Source: Dysosmobacter segnis (GTDB taxonomy: Bacteria > Bacillota > Clostridia > Oscillospirales > Oscillospiraceae). Taken from it: 64,000 nt of DNA. The position numbers were made by a program, and so were the translations under genes. This document shows, one piece after another, positions 33,087 to 42,267 of this stretch. The stretch covers positions 186,001-250,000 of the forward strand of contig NZ_JACOQI010000003.1 in the NCBI RefSeq assembly GCF_014297285.1, given 5' to 3'. Position 1 is the first letter of the stretch. The number at the start of each line of letters is the position of its first letter. The notes beneath the pieces are model-generated. The model saw only the letters and a program-made list of their open reading frames with translations, was not told where the DNA came from and ran no database searches.

Positions 33087-35729
33087 TCAGGCCATGGCCT
33101 TGGCGGATTCTTCCAGCTTGGCGATGAGCTCCTGATATTTGGCAACCTTCTCCCGCTCGGCGTTCACCACATTTTCGGGAGCGTGGGCCACGAATTTCTC
33201 ATTGGCCAGCTTGCCTTCGGTGATCCGCAGACCGTTCTTCGCCTTTTCCAGCTCCTTGGCAATGCGCTCCCGCTCTGCCGCCAGATCCACCAGCTCGCTG
33301 AGGGGCAGGTAGGCGGTGGCGTCATGGGTCACCACGCTGACAAGGCCGGTCACATCCGCCGGAGCGGTCTCCGGGAAGGTGACGTTGCTGGCGTAGGCCA
33401 GACGCTGGATGAAGTGCAGCCCCTGCTGATACGGCTCCGCCTGATCGGTGACGATCATCAGCTCCGCCTTCTTGGAGGGGGGCACGTTCATCTCGGCCCG
33501 ACGGGCGCGGATGGCCCGGATCAGGTCCATAACGGCCTCCATAGCGCTCTCCTCCGCCGGGAAGTTCAGCGCCTCGGTGTACTCCGGCCACTGGGCGGTC
33601 ATCAGAATGTCCTCAGCGCCGCCGCACTTGGGCAGGGCCTGATAGATTTCCTCGGTGATGAAGGGCATGAAGGGATGCAGCAGCTTCAGCAGCGTCACCA
33701 GAACGTAGCAGAGCACGTTCTGTGCGGTCAGCTTGGCGTCCTCGTCCGTGCCGTTCAGCCGGGTCTTGGTCAGTTCGATATACCAGTCGCAGTAGGTGTC
33801 CCAGATGAAGTCATAGACCTTGGCGGAGGCCACACCGATCTCGAAGCTGTCCAGATTCTCGGTGACTTCCTTCACCAGCCGGTTCAGCTTGCTGAGGACC
33901 CACTTGTCCTCCCGCTCCAGCTTGTCGGCAGCGGGCAGCTCATAACGGTCGATGGTGAGGTTCATCATCACGAAGCGGCTGGCGTTCCAGATCTTATTGG
34001 CGAAATTCCGCATGGCCTCGCACTTTTCGGTGTAGAACCGGGTATCGTTGCCGGGGGAGTTGCCGGTGATGAGATTGAAGCGCAGCGCGTCCGCGCCGTA
34101 CTTTTCCGCCATTTCCAGGGGGTCGATGCCATTGCCCAGAGACTTGGACATCTTGCGGCCCTTATCATCCCGCACCAGGCCATGGATCAAAACGGTGTGG
34201 AAGGGGATCTTCTTCATCTGCTCGCAGCCGGAGAAGATCATTCGGGCCACCCAGAAGAAAATGATGTCATAGCCGGTGACCATGACGCTGGTGGGATACC
34301 AGTAGTTCAGGTCGGCGGTCTGCTCCGGCCAGCCCAACGTGGAGAAGGGCCACAGGGCGGAGGAGAACCAGGTGTCCAGCACATCCTCCTCCCGGGTCAG
34401 GTGGGTGCTGCCGCACTTTTCGCAGACGGTGGGATCCTCCCGCTTCACGTTGATGTGGCCGCAGTCATCGCAGGTCCACGCAGGGATCTGATGACCCCAC
34501 CAGAGCTGACGGGAAATGCACCAGTCATGGCAGTTTTCCATCCAGTTGGTATAGGTCTTGGAGAAGCGCTCGGGGACGAACTTCACTTCGCCCTCGTTCA
34601 CCACCCGCAGGGCCTCCTTGGCCAGAGGCTCCATCTTCACGAACCACTGGGCGGAGATCAGGGGCTCCACATCGTTGTGGCAGCGGTAGCAGGTGCCGAC
34701 ATTGTGGTTGTAAGGCTCCACCTTCACCAGATAGCCCTGCTCCTCCAGATCCTTCACGATGGCCTTGCGGCACTCGTAGCGGTCCATACCGTTGTAGGGG
34801 CCGCCGTTTTCGTTGATGTGACCGTCATCGGCAATGACCCGGATGACCTCCAGATTATGCCGCAGGCCCACCTCAAAGTCGTTGGGGTCATGGGCGGGGG
34901 TCATCTTTACCGCGCCGGTGCCGAAGCCGATCTCGCAGTATTCGTCGCCTACGATGGGGATCTCACGATTCATGATGGGCAGGATGCACTTCTTGCCAAT
35001 CAGGTGCTTGAAGTTCTCGTCCTCTGGGTTCACGGCCACGCCGGTATCGCCCATCATGGTCTCGGGACGGGTGGTAGCGACTACGATATCGCCGGAGCCG
35101 TCCGCCAGAGGATAGCGGATATACCACAGATGGCCGGGCTTGTCCACATACTCCACCTCGGCGTCAGACAGGGCGGTAACGCAGTGGGGGCACCAGTTGA
35201 TGATGCGGCTGCCCTTGTAGATGAGGCCCTTGTCGTACAGCTCGCAGAAGGTCTCCCGGACGGCCTTGGAGCAGCCCTCGTCCATGGTGAAGCGGGCGCG
35301 GCTCCAGTCGCAGGAAACGCCCATCTTCTTCTGCTGCTGGACGATGCGGTTGCCGTACTCCTCTTTCCACTTCCAGACCCGCTCCAGGAACTTTTCCCGG
35401 CCCAGGTCATAGCGGGTCTTGCCCTCCTTGACCCGCAGCTCTTCCTCCACCTTGATCTGGGTGGCGATGCCGGCGTGGTCGGTGCCGGGGACCCAGAGGG
35501 CGGCGTAGCCCTGCATCCGCTTGAAGCGGGTCAGGATGTCCTGCAGGGTGCAGTCCAGCGCGTGACCCATGTGGAGCTGGCCGGTGACGTTGGGGGGCGG
35601 CATGACGATGGAGAAGGGCTTCTTCTTGGAGTCCTCCACGCCCTTGAAGCAGTCATGATCCTCCCACATCTGATAGATGCGGGACTCCACCTGCTGGGGC
35701 TCATACACCTTTGGCAGTTCTTTGTTCAT
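33087..35729 (-). CDS. valS: Valyl-tRNA synthetase
   Basis: Class I synthetase of 880 residues, full length. The HIGH motif appears in [14 protein letters not shown] near 45-58, the editing domain in about 190-350 and KMSKS in [14 protein letters not shown] near 525. A C-terminal coiled-coil arm ([17 protein letters not shown] near 828-844) contacts tRNA as in other ValRS. ATG at 35729 with AAGGAG upstream. Controlled by its own T-box. Confidence 0.97.
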   Translation of the reverse strand: MNKELPKVYEPQQVESRIYQMWEDHDCFKGVEDSKKKPFSIVMPPPNVTGQLHMGHALDCTLQDILTRFKRMQGYAALWVPGTDHAGIATQIKVEEELRVKEGKTRYDLGREKFLERVWKWKEEYGNRIVQQQKKMGVSCDWSRARFTMDEGCSKAVRETFCELYDKGLIYKGSRIINWCPHCVTALSDAEVEYVDKPGHLWYIRYPLADGSGDIVVATTRPETMMGDTGVAVNPEDENFKHLIGKKCILPIMNREIPIVGDEYCEIGFGTGAVKMTPAHDPNDFEVGLRHNLEVIRVIADDGHINENGGPYNGMDRYECRKAIVKDLEEQGYLVKVEPYNHNVGTCYRCHNDVEPLISAQWFVKMEPLAKEALRVVNEGEVKFVPERFSKTYTNWMENCHDWCISRQLWWGHQIPAWTCDDCGHINVKREDPTVCEKCGSTHLTREEDVLDTWFSSALWPFSTLGWPEQTADLNYWYPTSVMVTGYDIIFFWVARMIFSGCEQMKKIPFHTVLIHGLVRDDKGRKMSKSLGNGIDPLEMAEKYGADALRFNLITGNSPGNDTRFYTEKCEAMRNFANKIWNASRFVMMNLTIDRYELPAADKLEREDKWVLSKLNRLVKEVTENLDSFEIGVASAKVYDFIWDTYCDWYIELTKTRLNGTDEDAKLTAQNVLCYVLVTLLKLLHPFMPFITEEIYQALPKCGGAEDILMTAQWPEYTEALNFPAEESAMEAVMDLIRAIRARRAEMNVPPSKKAELMIVTDQAEPYQQGLHFIQRLAYASNVTFPETAPADVTGLVSVVTHDATAYLPLSELVDLAAERERIAKELEKAKNGLRITEGKLANEKFVAHAPENVVNAEREKVAKYQELIAKLEESAKAMA

Positions 35730-35772
35730 TGAAACTCTCCTTTATTTCACGGTCTTACCAGATTTTGAAAAC

Positions 35773-36004
35773 AAAACGCCCCGAGCCGCAAAGGCTCAGG
35801 GCGAACAAGAGTCCGTGGTACCACCTGGATTCCACGCAAAGCGCGTGACACTTACCGTCTGTAACGGGACACCCGTCCGGCTTACTGGATTTCAGCACGA
35901 CCGCTCCGCGGTGACTTCACTGACCGTCCGGTAGGGCTTGCACCGTCCGCCCTCTCTCTTGACCGTTAAAATCAGCTACTACTCCGCTTCTCAGCGTTTG
36001 AACG
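35773..36004 (-). promoter_or_regulatory. T-box leader, valine specifier (GUC)
   Basis: On the minus strand the T-box core AGGTGGTACCACGG lies near 35814-35827, followed by a terminator hairpin (35777-35803, CGCCCTGAGCC with GGCTCGGGGCG) and TTTTG. The lower stem I can be drawn as GCGG with CCGC, leaving GUC (35915-35913) followed by A in the specifier loop. GUC is a valine codon and valS follows. Confidence 0.9.
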
Positions 36005-36010
36005 GAATTC

Positions 36011-36039
36011 ATTATACGATAGCTTTTGTGCTTTGTCAA
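36011..36039 (-). promoter_or_regulatory. Promoter of valS
   Basis: Minus strand TTGACA (36039-36034), 17-base spacer, TATAAT (36016-36011). The -35 starts two bases after the sigE stop codon. Confidence 0.82.
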
Positions 36040-36040
36040 C

Positions 36041-36736
36041 CTAAGAAAGCCGCAGAATTTCCTTTTTCAGCCGTTGGATGATGCGCTTTTCCAGCCGGGA
36101 AATGTAGCTTTGAGAAATCCCCAGCCGGTCGGCCACCTCCTTCTGGGTCTGCTCCTTTCCTCCGCCCAAGCCGAACCGCAGAGTGATGATCTCCCGCTCC
36201 CGTGGTGAAAGGGTATCCAGCGCCGACGCCAGCAGGCACAGGTCCACATCGTCCTCCAGCGGCCGCATGACCACATCCGCCTCGGTACCCAGCACGTCGG
36301 AGAGCAGCAGTTCGTTGCCGTCATAGTCCGTGTTCAGCGGCTCGTCGAAGGAGACCTCCACCCGCCGTCCCGCGTTTTTCCGCAGAAACATCAATATTTC
36401 GTTTTCGATGCACCGGGAGGCGTAGGTTGCCAGCTTGATGTTCTTGTCCGTCCGGTAAGTGCCCACGGCCTTGATGAGACCGATCGTGCCGATGGAAATG
36501 AGATCCTCGATGTTGATGCCCGTATTCTCGAACCGGCGGGCGATGTACACCACCAAACGCAGGTTATGCTCGATCAGCTCCTGTCGGGCTGCCTCCTCTC
36601 CCAATCGGTTCAGCAGCTCCGTCTCTCGCTCCCGGCTCAGCGGCGGTGGAAGCGTATCGCTGCCGCCGATATAATGCAGCTCCGGCTCCCGGCACAATCC
36701 CAGACGGCACAGCAGCCGCCGCAGCCATTCTCTCAT
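36041..36736 (-). CDS. sigE: RNA polymerase sigma-E factor (mother cell), pro-form
   Basis: 231-residue sporulation sigma. It starts with a pro-sequence-like basic amphipathic segment, then the SigE-typical [19 protein letters not shown] near 21-40, region 2 ([14 protein letters not shown] near 78-91; [17 protein letters not shown] near 102-118) and a region 4 helix-turn-helix ([20 protein letters not shown] near 198-217). Activated by cleavage by SpoIIGA, encoded just upstream. No sigG gene follows; valS comes next. Confidence 0.95.
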   Translation of the reverse strand: MREWLRRLLCRLGLCREPELHYIGGSDTLPPPLSRERETELLNRLGEEAARQELIEHNLRLVVYIARRFENTGINIEDLISIGTIGLIKAVGTYRTDKNIKLATYASRCIENEILMFLRKNAGRRVEVSFDEPLNTDYDGNELLLSDVLGTEADVVMRPLEDDVDLCLLASALDTLSPREREIITLRFGLGGGKEQTQKEVADRLGISQSYISRLEKRIIQRLKKEILRLS

Positions 36737-37574
36737 GATTCCTTCTCCCTTCCCCGCCCCATAAAGCGGTATATCCGCCCCCCAACTCTGTATCCGTCAG
36801 GGCGATCCGCAAATTTGGATAACAAACGCCGCCGATCTCCGTCCAATCGCTGCTCACGCTGACCAGCAGCCCGCCTCCCGCCGCCGTCCGCATCGGCAAA
36901 AACTGGGGACGCAGCTTTGGAAAGCGCTGGCGCAGCAAAGGCAATGCCTCTGACGGCGGACGGTGCTGAATGGCCGCCGCAAGCTGCGGAAACCGGGACA
37001 GCTCCGCCGTCAGCACCGGTTCCCCGGCGGTGTCCCGCAGGCTGTTGCCCGTGTCCAGCAATGCGGTGAGGGCCACCGTTTGCCCCAGTAGGCACACTGT
37101 CACCGGCAGACACTCCCCCCGGATACCGTGGGCGGCCGCCGCCCGAAAGATCACCGTCAGCAGCAGGTAGACCCCTGACGCAGAAAGCAGCAGGGTTTTC
37201 CCGTTGACATTCGTATAGAAAATTCCCCGGGCGTTGGGAATGTGCTGCCCCGCCAACAGTCCGAGGGCCAGAACCGTCCCCGCCAAGGCGCAGGCGATGG
37301 CGACGGTCAGCAGCGTCAGCCGGAGAAAATGGGTCTCCCGGCCAAAGGCGATGAGCGCCAGCAGCAGCCCCACGCCTGCCTTTACCAGCGTTTCCGTGAG
37401 AAAGCCCCCGCCGGGAAGGAACACCGCTGCGGCATACAGCCCGCCCAGCACTCCGCAGAGGAGGTAGCGCCGACGGCGCAGAGGGATGCCCGCCAGCCGT
37501 GCCGTAGAGAGAAACAGCAGGTAGTCCAGCAGGGCGTTGAACAGAAACACGCTGTCCAGATACACCACCGTCAT
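36564..37574 (-). CDS. spoIIGA: Sporulation sigma-E factor-processing peptidase SpoIIGA, with an overlong 3' end
   Basis: Membrane aspartic protease that matures pro-sigma-E. Five N-terminal membrane segments (about 1-150) are followed by the protease domain with [10 protein letters not shown] near 172-181 and [11 protein letters not shown] near 232. The family normally ends shortly after [16 protein letters not shown] (near 260-275). Here the frame continues about 65 more residues into sigE (173-base overlap) with low-complexity Ala/Arg/Gly composition. A stop overlapping the sigE ATG (ATGA) exists in another frame, which suggests a small indel near 36760-36790 removed the ancestral end. Confidence 0.88.
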   Translation of the reverse strand: MTVVYLDSVFLFNALLDYLLFLSTARLAGIPLRRRRYLLCGVLGGLYAAAVFLPGGGFLTETLVKAGVGLLLALIAFGRETHFLRLTLLTVAIACALAGTVLALGLLAGQHIPNARGIFYTNVNGKTLLLSASGVYLLLTVIFRAAAAHGIRGECLPVTVCLLGQTVALTALLDTGNSLRDTAGEPVLTAELSRFPQLAAAIQHRPPSEALPLLRQRFPKLRPQFLPMRTAAGGGLLVSVSSDWTEIGGVCYPNLRIALTDTELGGGYTALWGGEGRRNHERMAAAAAVPSGIVPGAGAALYRRQRYASTAAEPGARDGAAEPIGRGGSPTGADRA

Positions 37575-37599
37575 GCAGCCTCCCCCCTTTCACAAGAAG

Positions 37600-37633
37600 A
37601 TTATAAGCCGGGCCGTTCCGAAAAAAGGTCGAA
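37600..37633 (-). promoter_or_regulatory. Candidate Spo0A-type promoter of spoIIGA-sigE
   Basis: TATAAT on the minus strand (37605-37600). A one-mismatch Spo0A box (GGTCGAA, 37627-37633 on the plus strand) lies 21 bases upstream of it, where the -35 region would be. The Bacillus spoIIG promoter has a similar long spacing with Spo0A bound near -35. Suggestive only. Confidence 0.4.
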
Positions 37634-37638
37634 AGAAA

Positions 37639-37669
37639 GCCCGGCGGACAAGAAAGCCGTCCGCCGGGC
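37639..37669 (-). terminator. Terminator after the DUF951/micropeptide pair
   Basis: GCCCGGCGGAC pairs perfectly with GTCCGCCGGGC; TTTCTTTC follows on the minus strand. Confidence 0.75.
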
Positions 37670-37681
37670 AAATGAGGCGCT

Positions 37682-37780
37682 TTATACCATCAGCAGCGCG
37701 CTGATACCGGTAGCCGCCAAACCAAAGACCAATACGCCCACCAGAATCAGGGCAATGATACGGGTCCGCTTCGGAGTCAT
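37682..37780 (-). CDS. 32-residue membrane micropeptide coupled to DUF951
   Basis: Reading frame of 32 codons encoding a short basic start (MTPKRTR) followed by one hydrophobic helix of about 22 residues (IIALILVGVLVFGLAATGISA). The ATG overlaps the TGA of the DUF951 gene (ATGA) and AAAGGAGG lies about ten bases upstream, inside that gene. The overlap, the strong ribosome binding site and the terminator directly after the stop support expression. No family recognised. Confidence 0.65.
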   Translation of the reverse strand: MTPKRTRIIALILVGVLVFGLAATGISALLMV

Positions 37781-37986
37781 TTCGGGGTTCCTCCTTTAAC
37801 TTCCCCGCTGGCGGGGAGAATTTTTTTGATGCTCTTTTCTACCTTGGACCGGGGCAGCATCAGCTCATGACCGCAGCCAAGGCACTTCAGCTTGATGTCC
37901 ATGCCCACCCGGGTGATCTCCCATTGCTTGGAGCCGCAGGGGTGGGTCTTTTTCAATTCTACAACGTCTTTTATATGCAGATCCAT
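37777..37986 (-). CDS. DUF951 domain-containing protein
   Basis: 69 residues. The family core MDLHIKDVVELKKTHPCGS and the downstream CLGCGHELMLPRSKVEK, with a Cys pair (CxxC) that could bind metal with the earlier Cys, are visible. Function unknown; widespread in Firmicutes. The ATG at 37986 has AGGAGG seven bases upstream, so the in-frame upstream ATG is not needed. Four-base overlap with the 32-residue micropeptide gene. Confidence 0.88.
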   Translation of the reverse strand: MDLHIKDVVELKKTHPCGSKQWEITRVGMDIKLKCLGCGHELMLPRSKVEKSIKKILPASGEVKGGTPK

Positions 37987-38057
37987 AAAAGGGCCTCCTG
38001 TCACCGCCGCGGCGAAGCCGCATAAGGTGGAATATCAAAGAAAAGGATGTGATCCGT

Positions 38058-38990
38058 ATGCCGGAAAACAGAGGTTACTTACCGGAAGGGCTGTCCGCCC
38101 CGCCGCTATACACGCTGGAAATGCTGCGCCGCGCCGTGAGCGACGGCACCGTACTGGAGGGGACCGTCCAGCGGTGCGATGGGGACCTGAACCTGTACTT
38201 ACAGCTTGGGAGCACTTTCGCGAAAATTCCCAGAGAGGAAGTCACCGCTCCGTGGATCAGCGGTGCAGACCGGGAGATCGCCGTTTTATCAAGGGTCGGA
38301 AAGCAGGTCTGTTTTACGGTGGAATCCCTCTCCGCCGACGCGAAAGGCGCGCCGACGGCCCTGCTCTCCCGCCGGAAGGTCCAGGAACAGGCTATGGAGG
38401 AAATGTGCCGGGGCCTGACGCCGGGGGCCGTGGTGATGGGAAGGGTGGTACGCACGGAGCCCTTCGGGGCCTTCGTGGACATTGGCCGGGGCATCGTGGC
38501 TCTGCTGCCCACGGAATACATCTCCGCCGCCCGCATCCGCCATCCCAACGAGCGGTTCCGGGTGGGGCAGAAAATTCTGGCAGCGGTCAAGGTCTTTGAC
38601 CGGGAAAACCGGCGGATCACCCTGACCCACAAGGAGCTGTTAGGCACCTGGCTGGAAAACGCCAGCCGCTTTTCCGAGGGGGACACGGTGCGGGGCACTG
38701 TCCGGGGTGTTATGGACTATGGCTGCTTTGTGGAACTGGCCCCCAACCTCTCCGGCCTCACCGACCAGCGGGAGGATCTGCGGGAGGGGGACGGGGTATC
38801 CGTCACCATCCGCTCCATCCGCCCGGAGCGCATGAAGATCAAATTACAGGTCATTGAAGTGCTGCCGCCTGCGGAGCCGCCGGAAACGCTGCCCTACTGG
38901 ATCACCGACGGGGTACTGGATCGCTGGGTTTACTCCCCCGCCAACTGTGAGCGGCCTCCGGTGGTCACGGAATTCACTGAGGTCCCTTGA
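38058..38990 (+). CDS. S1 RNA-binding domain protein
   Basis: 310 residues with three S1-type OB-fold units, roughly at 30-105 (degenerate), 118-190 (VVMGRVVRTEPFGAFVDIGRGIVALLP) and 202-262 (VRGTVRGVMDYGCFVELAPNLSGL). It resembles the clostridial RpsA-like S1 proteins annotated as 30S ribosomal protein S1, but is much shorter than true S1. Likely binds RNA. ATG 38058 is preferred over the GTG at 38049, which is too close to AAAGGA. The 3' end overlaps rarA (convergent) by 17 bases. Confidence 0.85.
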   Translation: MPENRGYLPEGLSAPPLYTLEMLRRAVSDGTVLEGTVQRCDGDLNLYLQLGSTFAKIPREEVTAPWISGADREIAVLSRVGKQVCFTVESLSADAKGAPTALLSRRKVQEQAMEEMCRGLTPGAVVMGRVVRTEPFGAFVDIGRGIVALLPTEYISAARIRHPNERFRVGQKILAAVKVFDRENRRITLTHKELLGTWLENASRFSEGDTVRGTVRGVMDYGCFVELAPNLSGLTDQREDLREGDGVSVTIRSIRPERMKIKLQVIEVLPPAEPPETLPYWITDGVLDRWVYSPANCERPPVVTEFTEVP

Positions 38991-40239
38991 TCTTCTCCCA
39001 GTAGCTTTTCGCGGCCTGTTCGGTCTTGTTGTCGCCGTAGTGATAATAGCGGGCGTTTTTGATGGCGTCCGGCAAATACTGCTGGCGAACCCAGTGGTGG
39101 CCGTAGTTATGGGGGTACTTGTAGCCCTGTTCCCGCTCCAATCCGGCGGAATCGGCGTGAACATTCTGCAGCTCCCGGGGCACGTCGCCCCCCCGGCCCG
39201 CCTTCACATCCGCCCACGCGGACATGATACCGGTGCAGACGCTGTTGGACTTGGGGGCCGTGGCAAGCAGGATGGCGGCCTGTGCCAAGGGGAGCTGTGC
39301 CTCCGGCAGGCCAAGCTGCATGGCGGTATCCACGCAGGACTTTACAATGGTGATGGCCTGGGGATAGGCGAGGCCCACATCCTCACTGGCGGCGCACAGC
39401 AACCGGCGGCAGGGGGTGATGAGATCCCCGGCCTCCAGAAAGCGGGCCAGATAGTGCAGCGCCGCGTCCGGGTCGCTGCCCCTGATGGACTTGTGGAGAG
39501 CGGAGGCGGCATCATACATGGCATCGCCGCCCCGGTCATACCGCATGGCGCTGCGCTGGGACAGCGCCTTGGCATCCGCCTCCGTCAGCAGCAGCGTTCC
39601 GTCTTTGGGGACCGCCGCCTCGCAGAGCAGCTCCACGGCGTTGATGGACTTCCGCACATCGCCGCCGCAGCCCTGAGCCACCAGCGCCGGGACCTCCGGC
39701 TCCCACGTCAGGGGCAGGGGCGTCCGGGTCTTCATGACCTCCAAGGCCCGAAGCACTGCCGGGCGGATCTCCTCCGCCGGGACGGATTTGAACTCAAACA
39801 CACTGCTGCGGGAAAGCAGCGCGTTGTACACATAGAAAAAAGGATTTTCCGTGGTGGAAGCGATGAGGGTCAGGGATCCGTTCTCCATAAATTCCAGCAG
39901 GCTTTGCTGCTGCTTTTTGTTGAAATACTGGATCTCATCCAGATACAGCAGGATGCCGCCGGGGGCCAGCAGCGTCCCCACATCCGCGATGATGTCCTTC
40001 ACGTCCTGCAAGGACGCCGTGGTGGCGTTCAGGCGGTACAACGTCTTGTGGGTCTTTTCCGCGATGATGTTGGCCACGGTGGTCTTGCCGGTGCCGGAGG
40101 GGCCGTAGAACACCATGTTGGCGTCAGTCCCGGCATCGATCAGGCGGCGCAGAACACCGCCGGGCGCCAGCAGGTGCCGCTGACCCACGACTTCATCCAG
40201 AGTTTTCGGACGGATCTCGTCCGCTAAGGGCCGGTGCAT
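38974..40239 (-). CDS. rarA: Replication-associated recombination protein A (MgsA/RarA AAA+ ATPase)
   Basis: 421 residues. AAA+ clamp-loader-like ATPase acting at stalled replication forks. N-terminal PLADEIRPKTLDEVVGQ is the family opening; Walker A GPSGTGKTT near 47-55, Walker B ILLYLDEIQYFNK near 95-107 and the C-terminal tetramerisation domain (AAILLATAPKSN, NYGHHWVRQQYLP) are clear. ATG at 40239 with GGGAGGG upstream; a TTG seven codons earlier is less likely. Confidence 0.95.
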   Translation of the reverse strand: MHRPLADEIRPKTLDEVVGQRHLLAPGGVLRRLIDAGTDANMVFYGPSGTGKTTVANIIAEKTHKTLYRLNATTASLQDVKDIIADVGTLLAPGGILLYLDEIQYFNKKQQQSLLEFMENGSLTLIASTTENPFFYVYNALLSRSSVFEFKSVPAEEIRPAVLRALEVMKTRTPLPLTWEPEVPALVAQGCGGDVRKSINAVELLCEAAVPKDGTLLLTEADAKALSQRSAMRYDRGGDAMYDAASALHKSIRGSDPDAALHYLARFLEAGDLITPCRRLLCAASEDVGLAYPQAITIVKSCVDTAMQLGLPEAQLPLAQAAILLATAPKSNSVCTGIMSAWADVKAGRGGDVPRELQNVHADSAGLEREQGYKYPHNYGHHWVRQQYLPDAIKNARYYHYGDNKTEQAAKSYWEKIKGPQ

Positions 40240-40373
40240 GGCGTCCCTCCCTTCTGTCAAATGCTGAAATTGTATTATAGCATAACTGCCCGGAAAATGC
40301 TATGATTTTTTCTCTTTCATTTCCACAGAATCCGTGATAAAATAACACCATTCTTGTACATAGGAGGTGCGCC

Positions 40374-41012
40374 ATGCGGTATAAGGCGTCCACCCTGCGG
40401 ATCATCGAAAAATTGAAGGAGCTGTACCCGGAGGGGCTGTGTTCTCTGCAATACGAGAAGGACTACGAGCTGCTTTTCGCTGTGCGGCTGTCCGCCCAGT
40501 GCACCGACGCCCGGGTGAATCTGGTGACCCCGGCGCTCTTCGCCCGGTTCCCTACGCTGGAGGCCTTCGCGGAGGCGGACCCCAGGGAGGTGGGCGAATA
40601 CATCCACTCCTGTGGGTTCTACAATGGAAAATCCAAGGATCTGGTGGCCTGCGCCCAGCAGCTTCTGGAGCGGTTCGGCGGAAAGGTTCCCGGCAACATG
40701 GAGGACCTCACCTCCCTCCCCGGCGTGGGACGGAAAACCGCCAATCTGATCCTGGGGGACGTGTACGGTCAGCCCTCCTATGTGTGCGACACCCACTGCA
40801 TCCGCATCACCGGGCGGCTGGGCATCACCGACGGGTCCAAGGACCCGGTAAAGGTGGAGCAGCAGCTTCGCAAGGCCATCCCCCCGGCGGAATCCGGGCC
40901 TTTCTGTCACCGGATGGTGCTTTTCGGCCGGGATGTGTGCACCGCCCGCTCCCCTAAATGCGAGGATTGCCCCTTAAAAGCGGACTGCGCTCAGGGGAAA
41001 AAGCTGAAATGA
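40374..41012 (+). CDS. nth: Endonuclease III
   Basis: DNA glycosylase/AP lyase for oxidised pyrimidines, 212 residues. The helix-hairpin-helix LPGVGRKTANLIL (catalytic Lys) is near 114-126, the catalytic Asp lies in CDTHCIRITGRLG near 138-150, and the 4Fe-4S ligands follow C-x6-C-x2-C-x5-C near the C-terminus. ATG 40374 with AGGAGG upstream. Divergent from rarA, another genome-maintenance gene. Confidence 0.96.
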   Translation: MRYKASTLRIIEKLKELYPEGLCSLQYEKDYELLFAVRLSAQCTDARVNLVTPALFARFPTLEAFAEADPREVGEYIHSCGFYNGKSKDLVACAQQLLERFGGKVPGNMEDLTSLPGVGRKTANLILGDVYGQPSYVCDTHCIRITGRLGITDGSKDPVKVEQQLRKAIPPAESGPFCHRMVLFGRDVCTARSPKCEDCPLKADCAQGKKLK

Positions 41013-41102
41013 TGTAAAAATGTGTCTGCGATTTTCGCAGGCACATTTTTTTCGCGCCGTTCATATACTGGTCTGAGACTGAGAGCATGGGAGGACACAG
41101 CC

Positions 41103-41360
41103 ATGGATGAAAACACCAAGCGGATGATGGAGCAGCTGAAGGCCGATCCCGCCGCCCTTCGACAGCTTATGCAGTCCCGCGATGGGCAGGCGCTCATGCA
41201 GGCGCTGACCCGGCCGGACAACGGTGCGGGGCTTCAGCGAGCCATGCAATCCGCCATGCACGGAGATATGAATGTCATGGCGGAGCTGGTGGGCCGGGTA
41301 GCACAAAGCCCGGAAGGTGCGGCTTTGATGGAGCGCGTCAGCCAGCGGCTCCAGAAGTAA
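41103..41360 (+). CDS. Uncharacterised small Gln/Met-rich protein
   Basis: 85 residues, strongly helical, rich in Met, Gln and Ala (MMEQLKADPAALRQLMQS; LMQALTRPDNGAGLQRAM). No signal peptide. GGGAGG precedes the ATG. First of three closely spaced genes that appear to form an operon ended by the hairpin at 42235-42263. Its helical repeats resemble those at the start of the next protein (LLSNPEAMDQIMKMAQSL), so the two may share a fold. Function unknown. Confidence 0.75.
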   Translation: MDENTKRMMEQLKADPAALRQLMQSRDGQALMQALTRPDNGAGLQRAMQSAMHGDMNVMAELVGRVAQSPEGAALMERVSQRLQK

Positions 41361-41378
41361 GGAGGGAGGTCCGGCCTC

Positions 41379-41900
41379 ATGGCGGAGTTTGACGACAAGC
41401 TGAATAGTCTCCTCTCCAACCCGGAGGCCATGGACCAGATCATGAAAATGGCCCAATCCCTTATGGGAAACAGCGGTGGGACGGAGCAGCCTCCCCCCGC
41501 CGCGCCGCCCTCCGGCGAAACAGGAAACGCAGCGCAGAACGGCGGCCTTCCGTTTCAGCAGAGCGGTCCCGCCAGCAGAGAGGCGGCACAGAGTTGGGGC
41601 CAGCCCACCCCGGAAAGCCGAATCCCATCTCCCAGCGGGCCGGTGGTGAGCGGTCAGCCGGGGTCTGGCCCGGGTTTTCTCTCCGGACTGGGTGATCTGG
41701 ATTCCAAGGCCATCGCCTCCCTCCTGCCGGTCCTCCGGGAGCTGGGAGAGGCCCAGAACAGCAACGCCCGCCAGCTTTTGTTCGCCCTGCGGCCCTATCT
41801 GAAACCGGAGCGCCAGGATAAAGTGGAACGGGCATTGCAGCTGGCCCGGCTGTTCCGGGTGGGGAAAAAGTTCCTACTGAGGGGGGATGGCCATGTATAA
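41379..41900 (+). CDS. Uncharacterised protein with Pro/Gly-rich linker
   Basis: 173 residues in three parts: an N-terminal helix (MAEFDDKLNSLLSNPEAMDQ) to about 35, a disordered Pro/Ser/Gly/Gln-rich stretch to about 105, and a C-terminal helical domain (LLPVLRELGEAQNSNARQLL; ALRPYLKPERQDKVERALQ). I recall similar genes in other Clostridia but no function. GGAGGG precedes the ATG. Overlaps the next gene by eight bases. Confidence 0.78.
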   Translation: MAEFDDKLNSLLSNPEAMDQIMKMAQSLMGNSGGTEQPPPAAPPSGETGNAAQNGGLPFQQSGPASREAAQSWGQPTPESRIPSPSGPVVSGQPGSGPGFLSGLGDLDSKAIASLLPVLRELGEAQNSNARQLLFALRPYLKPERQDKVERALQLARLFRVGKKFLLRGDGHV

Positions 41901-42225
41901 CCGCTATATCCGCCGGGATGACGGCACCTATACCAAGGTGGCGGAACCGGATCCGCCCCGGCAGGAACCAACTGGCCCCGGATCGAAGCCCCCTCCCCCG
42001 CCGCCAGACGATTCCAATGAATCCGGCCCCCGGTCCGGCGGTCCGCCGCCGTCCTTCGGCGGCGCGGAGGGCCTTGCCGGGTACCTGCGGCAGATACTGG
42101 ACCATCTGCATCTGGACCGGGTGGACGCCGGAGATCTGCTGCTGTTGGGTCTGCTGTACTTTCTGTTTCGGGAAAAGGCGGACGAGGAGCTGCTGGTGGC
42201 TCTGGGCCTGCTGTTGATTTTATAA
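41893..42225 (+). CDS. Uncharacterised protein, Pro-rich with hydrophobic C-terminus
   Basis: 110 residues: MYNRYIRRDDGTYTKV opening, a Pro/Ser/Gly-rich middle (about 20-60) and a C-terminal hydrophobic helix (LLLLGLLYFLF, VALGLLLIL). The ATG at 41893 follows GAGGGGGG at good spacing and is preferred over 41887. The tail could insert in a membrane, with the rest cytoplasmic. Third gene of the trio; product unknown. Confidence 0.75.
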   Translation: MYNRYIRRDDGTYTKVAEPDPPRQEPTGPGSKPPPPPPDDSNESGPRSGGPPPSFGGAEGLAGYLRQILDHLHLDRVDAGDLLLLGLLYFLFREKADEELLVALGLLLIL

Positions 42226-42234
42226 ACGTAAAAC

Positions 42235-42263
42235 ACCGTACCTGACTTGCATCAGGTACGGTT
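42235..42263 (+). terminator. Terminator of the three-gene unit
   Basis: CCGTACCTGA and TCAGGTACGG form a perfect hairpin with loop CTTGCA, followed by TTTTGTT; could also act for the convergent selenium cluster. Confidence 0.85.
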
Positions 42264-42267
42264 TTGT

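Noticed and set aside
33003..35732. Open frame of 909 codons opposite valS
   Set aside because: Antisense shadow of valS; no start context and no recognisable domain.
36733..37671. Alternative minus-strand frame over spoIIGA ending at the sigE ATG
   Set aside because: Only its last few codons could matter, as the possible ancestral end of spoIIGA; the body lacks membrane segments and the protease motif.
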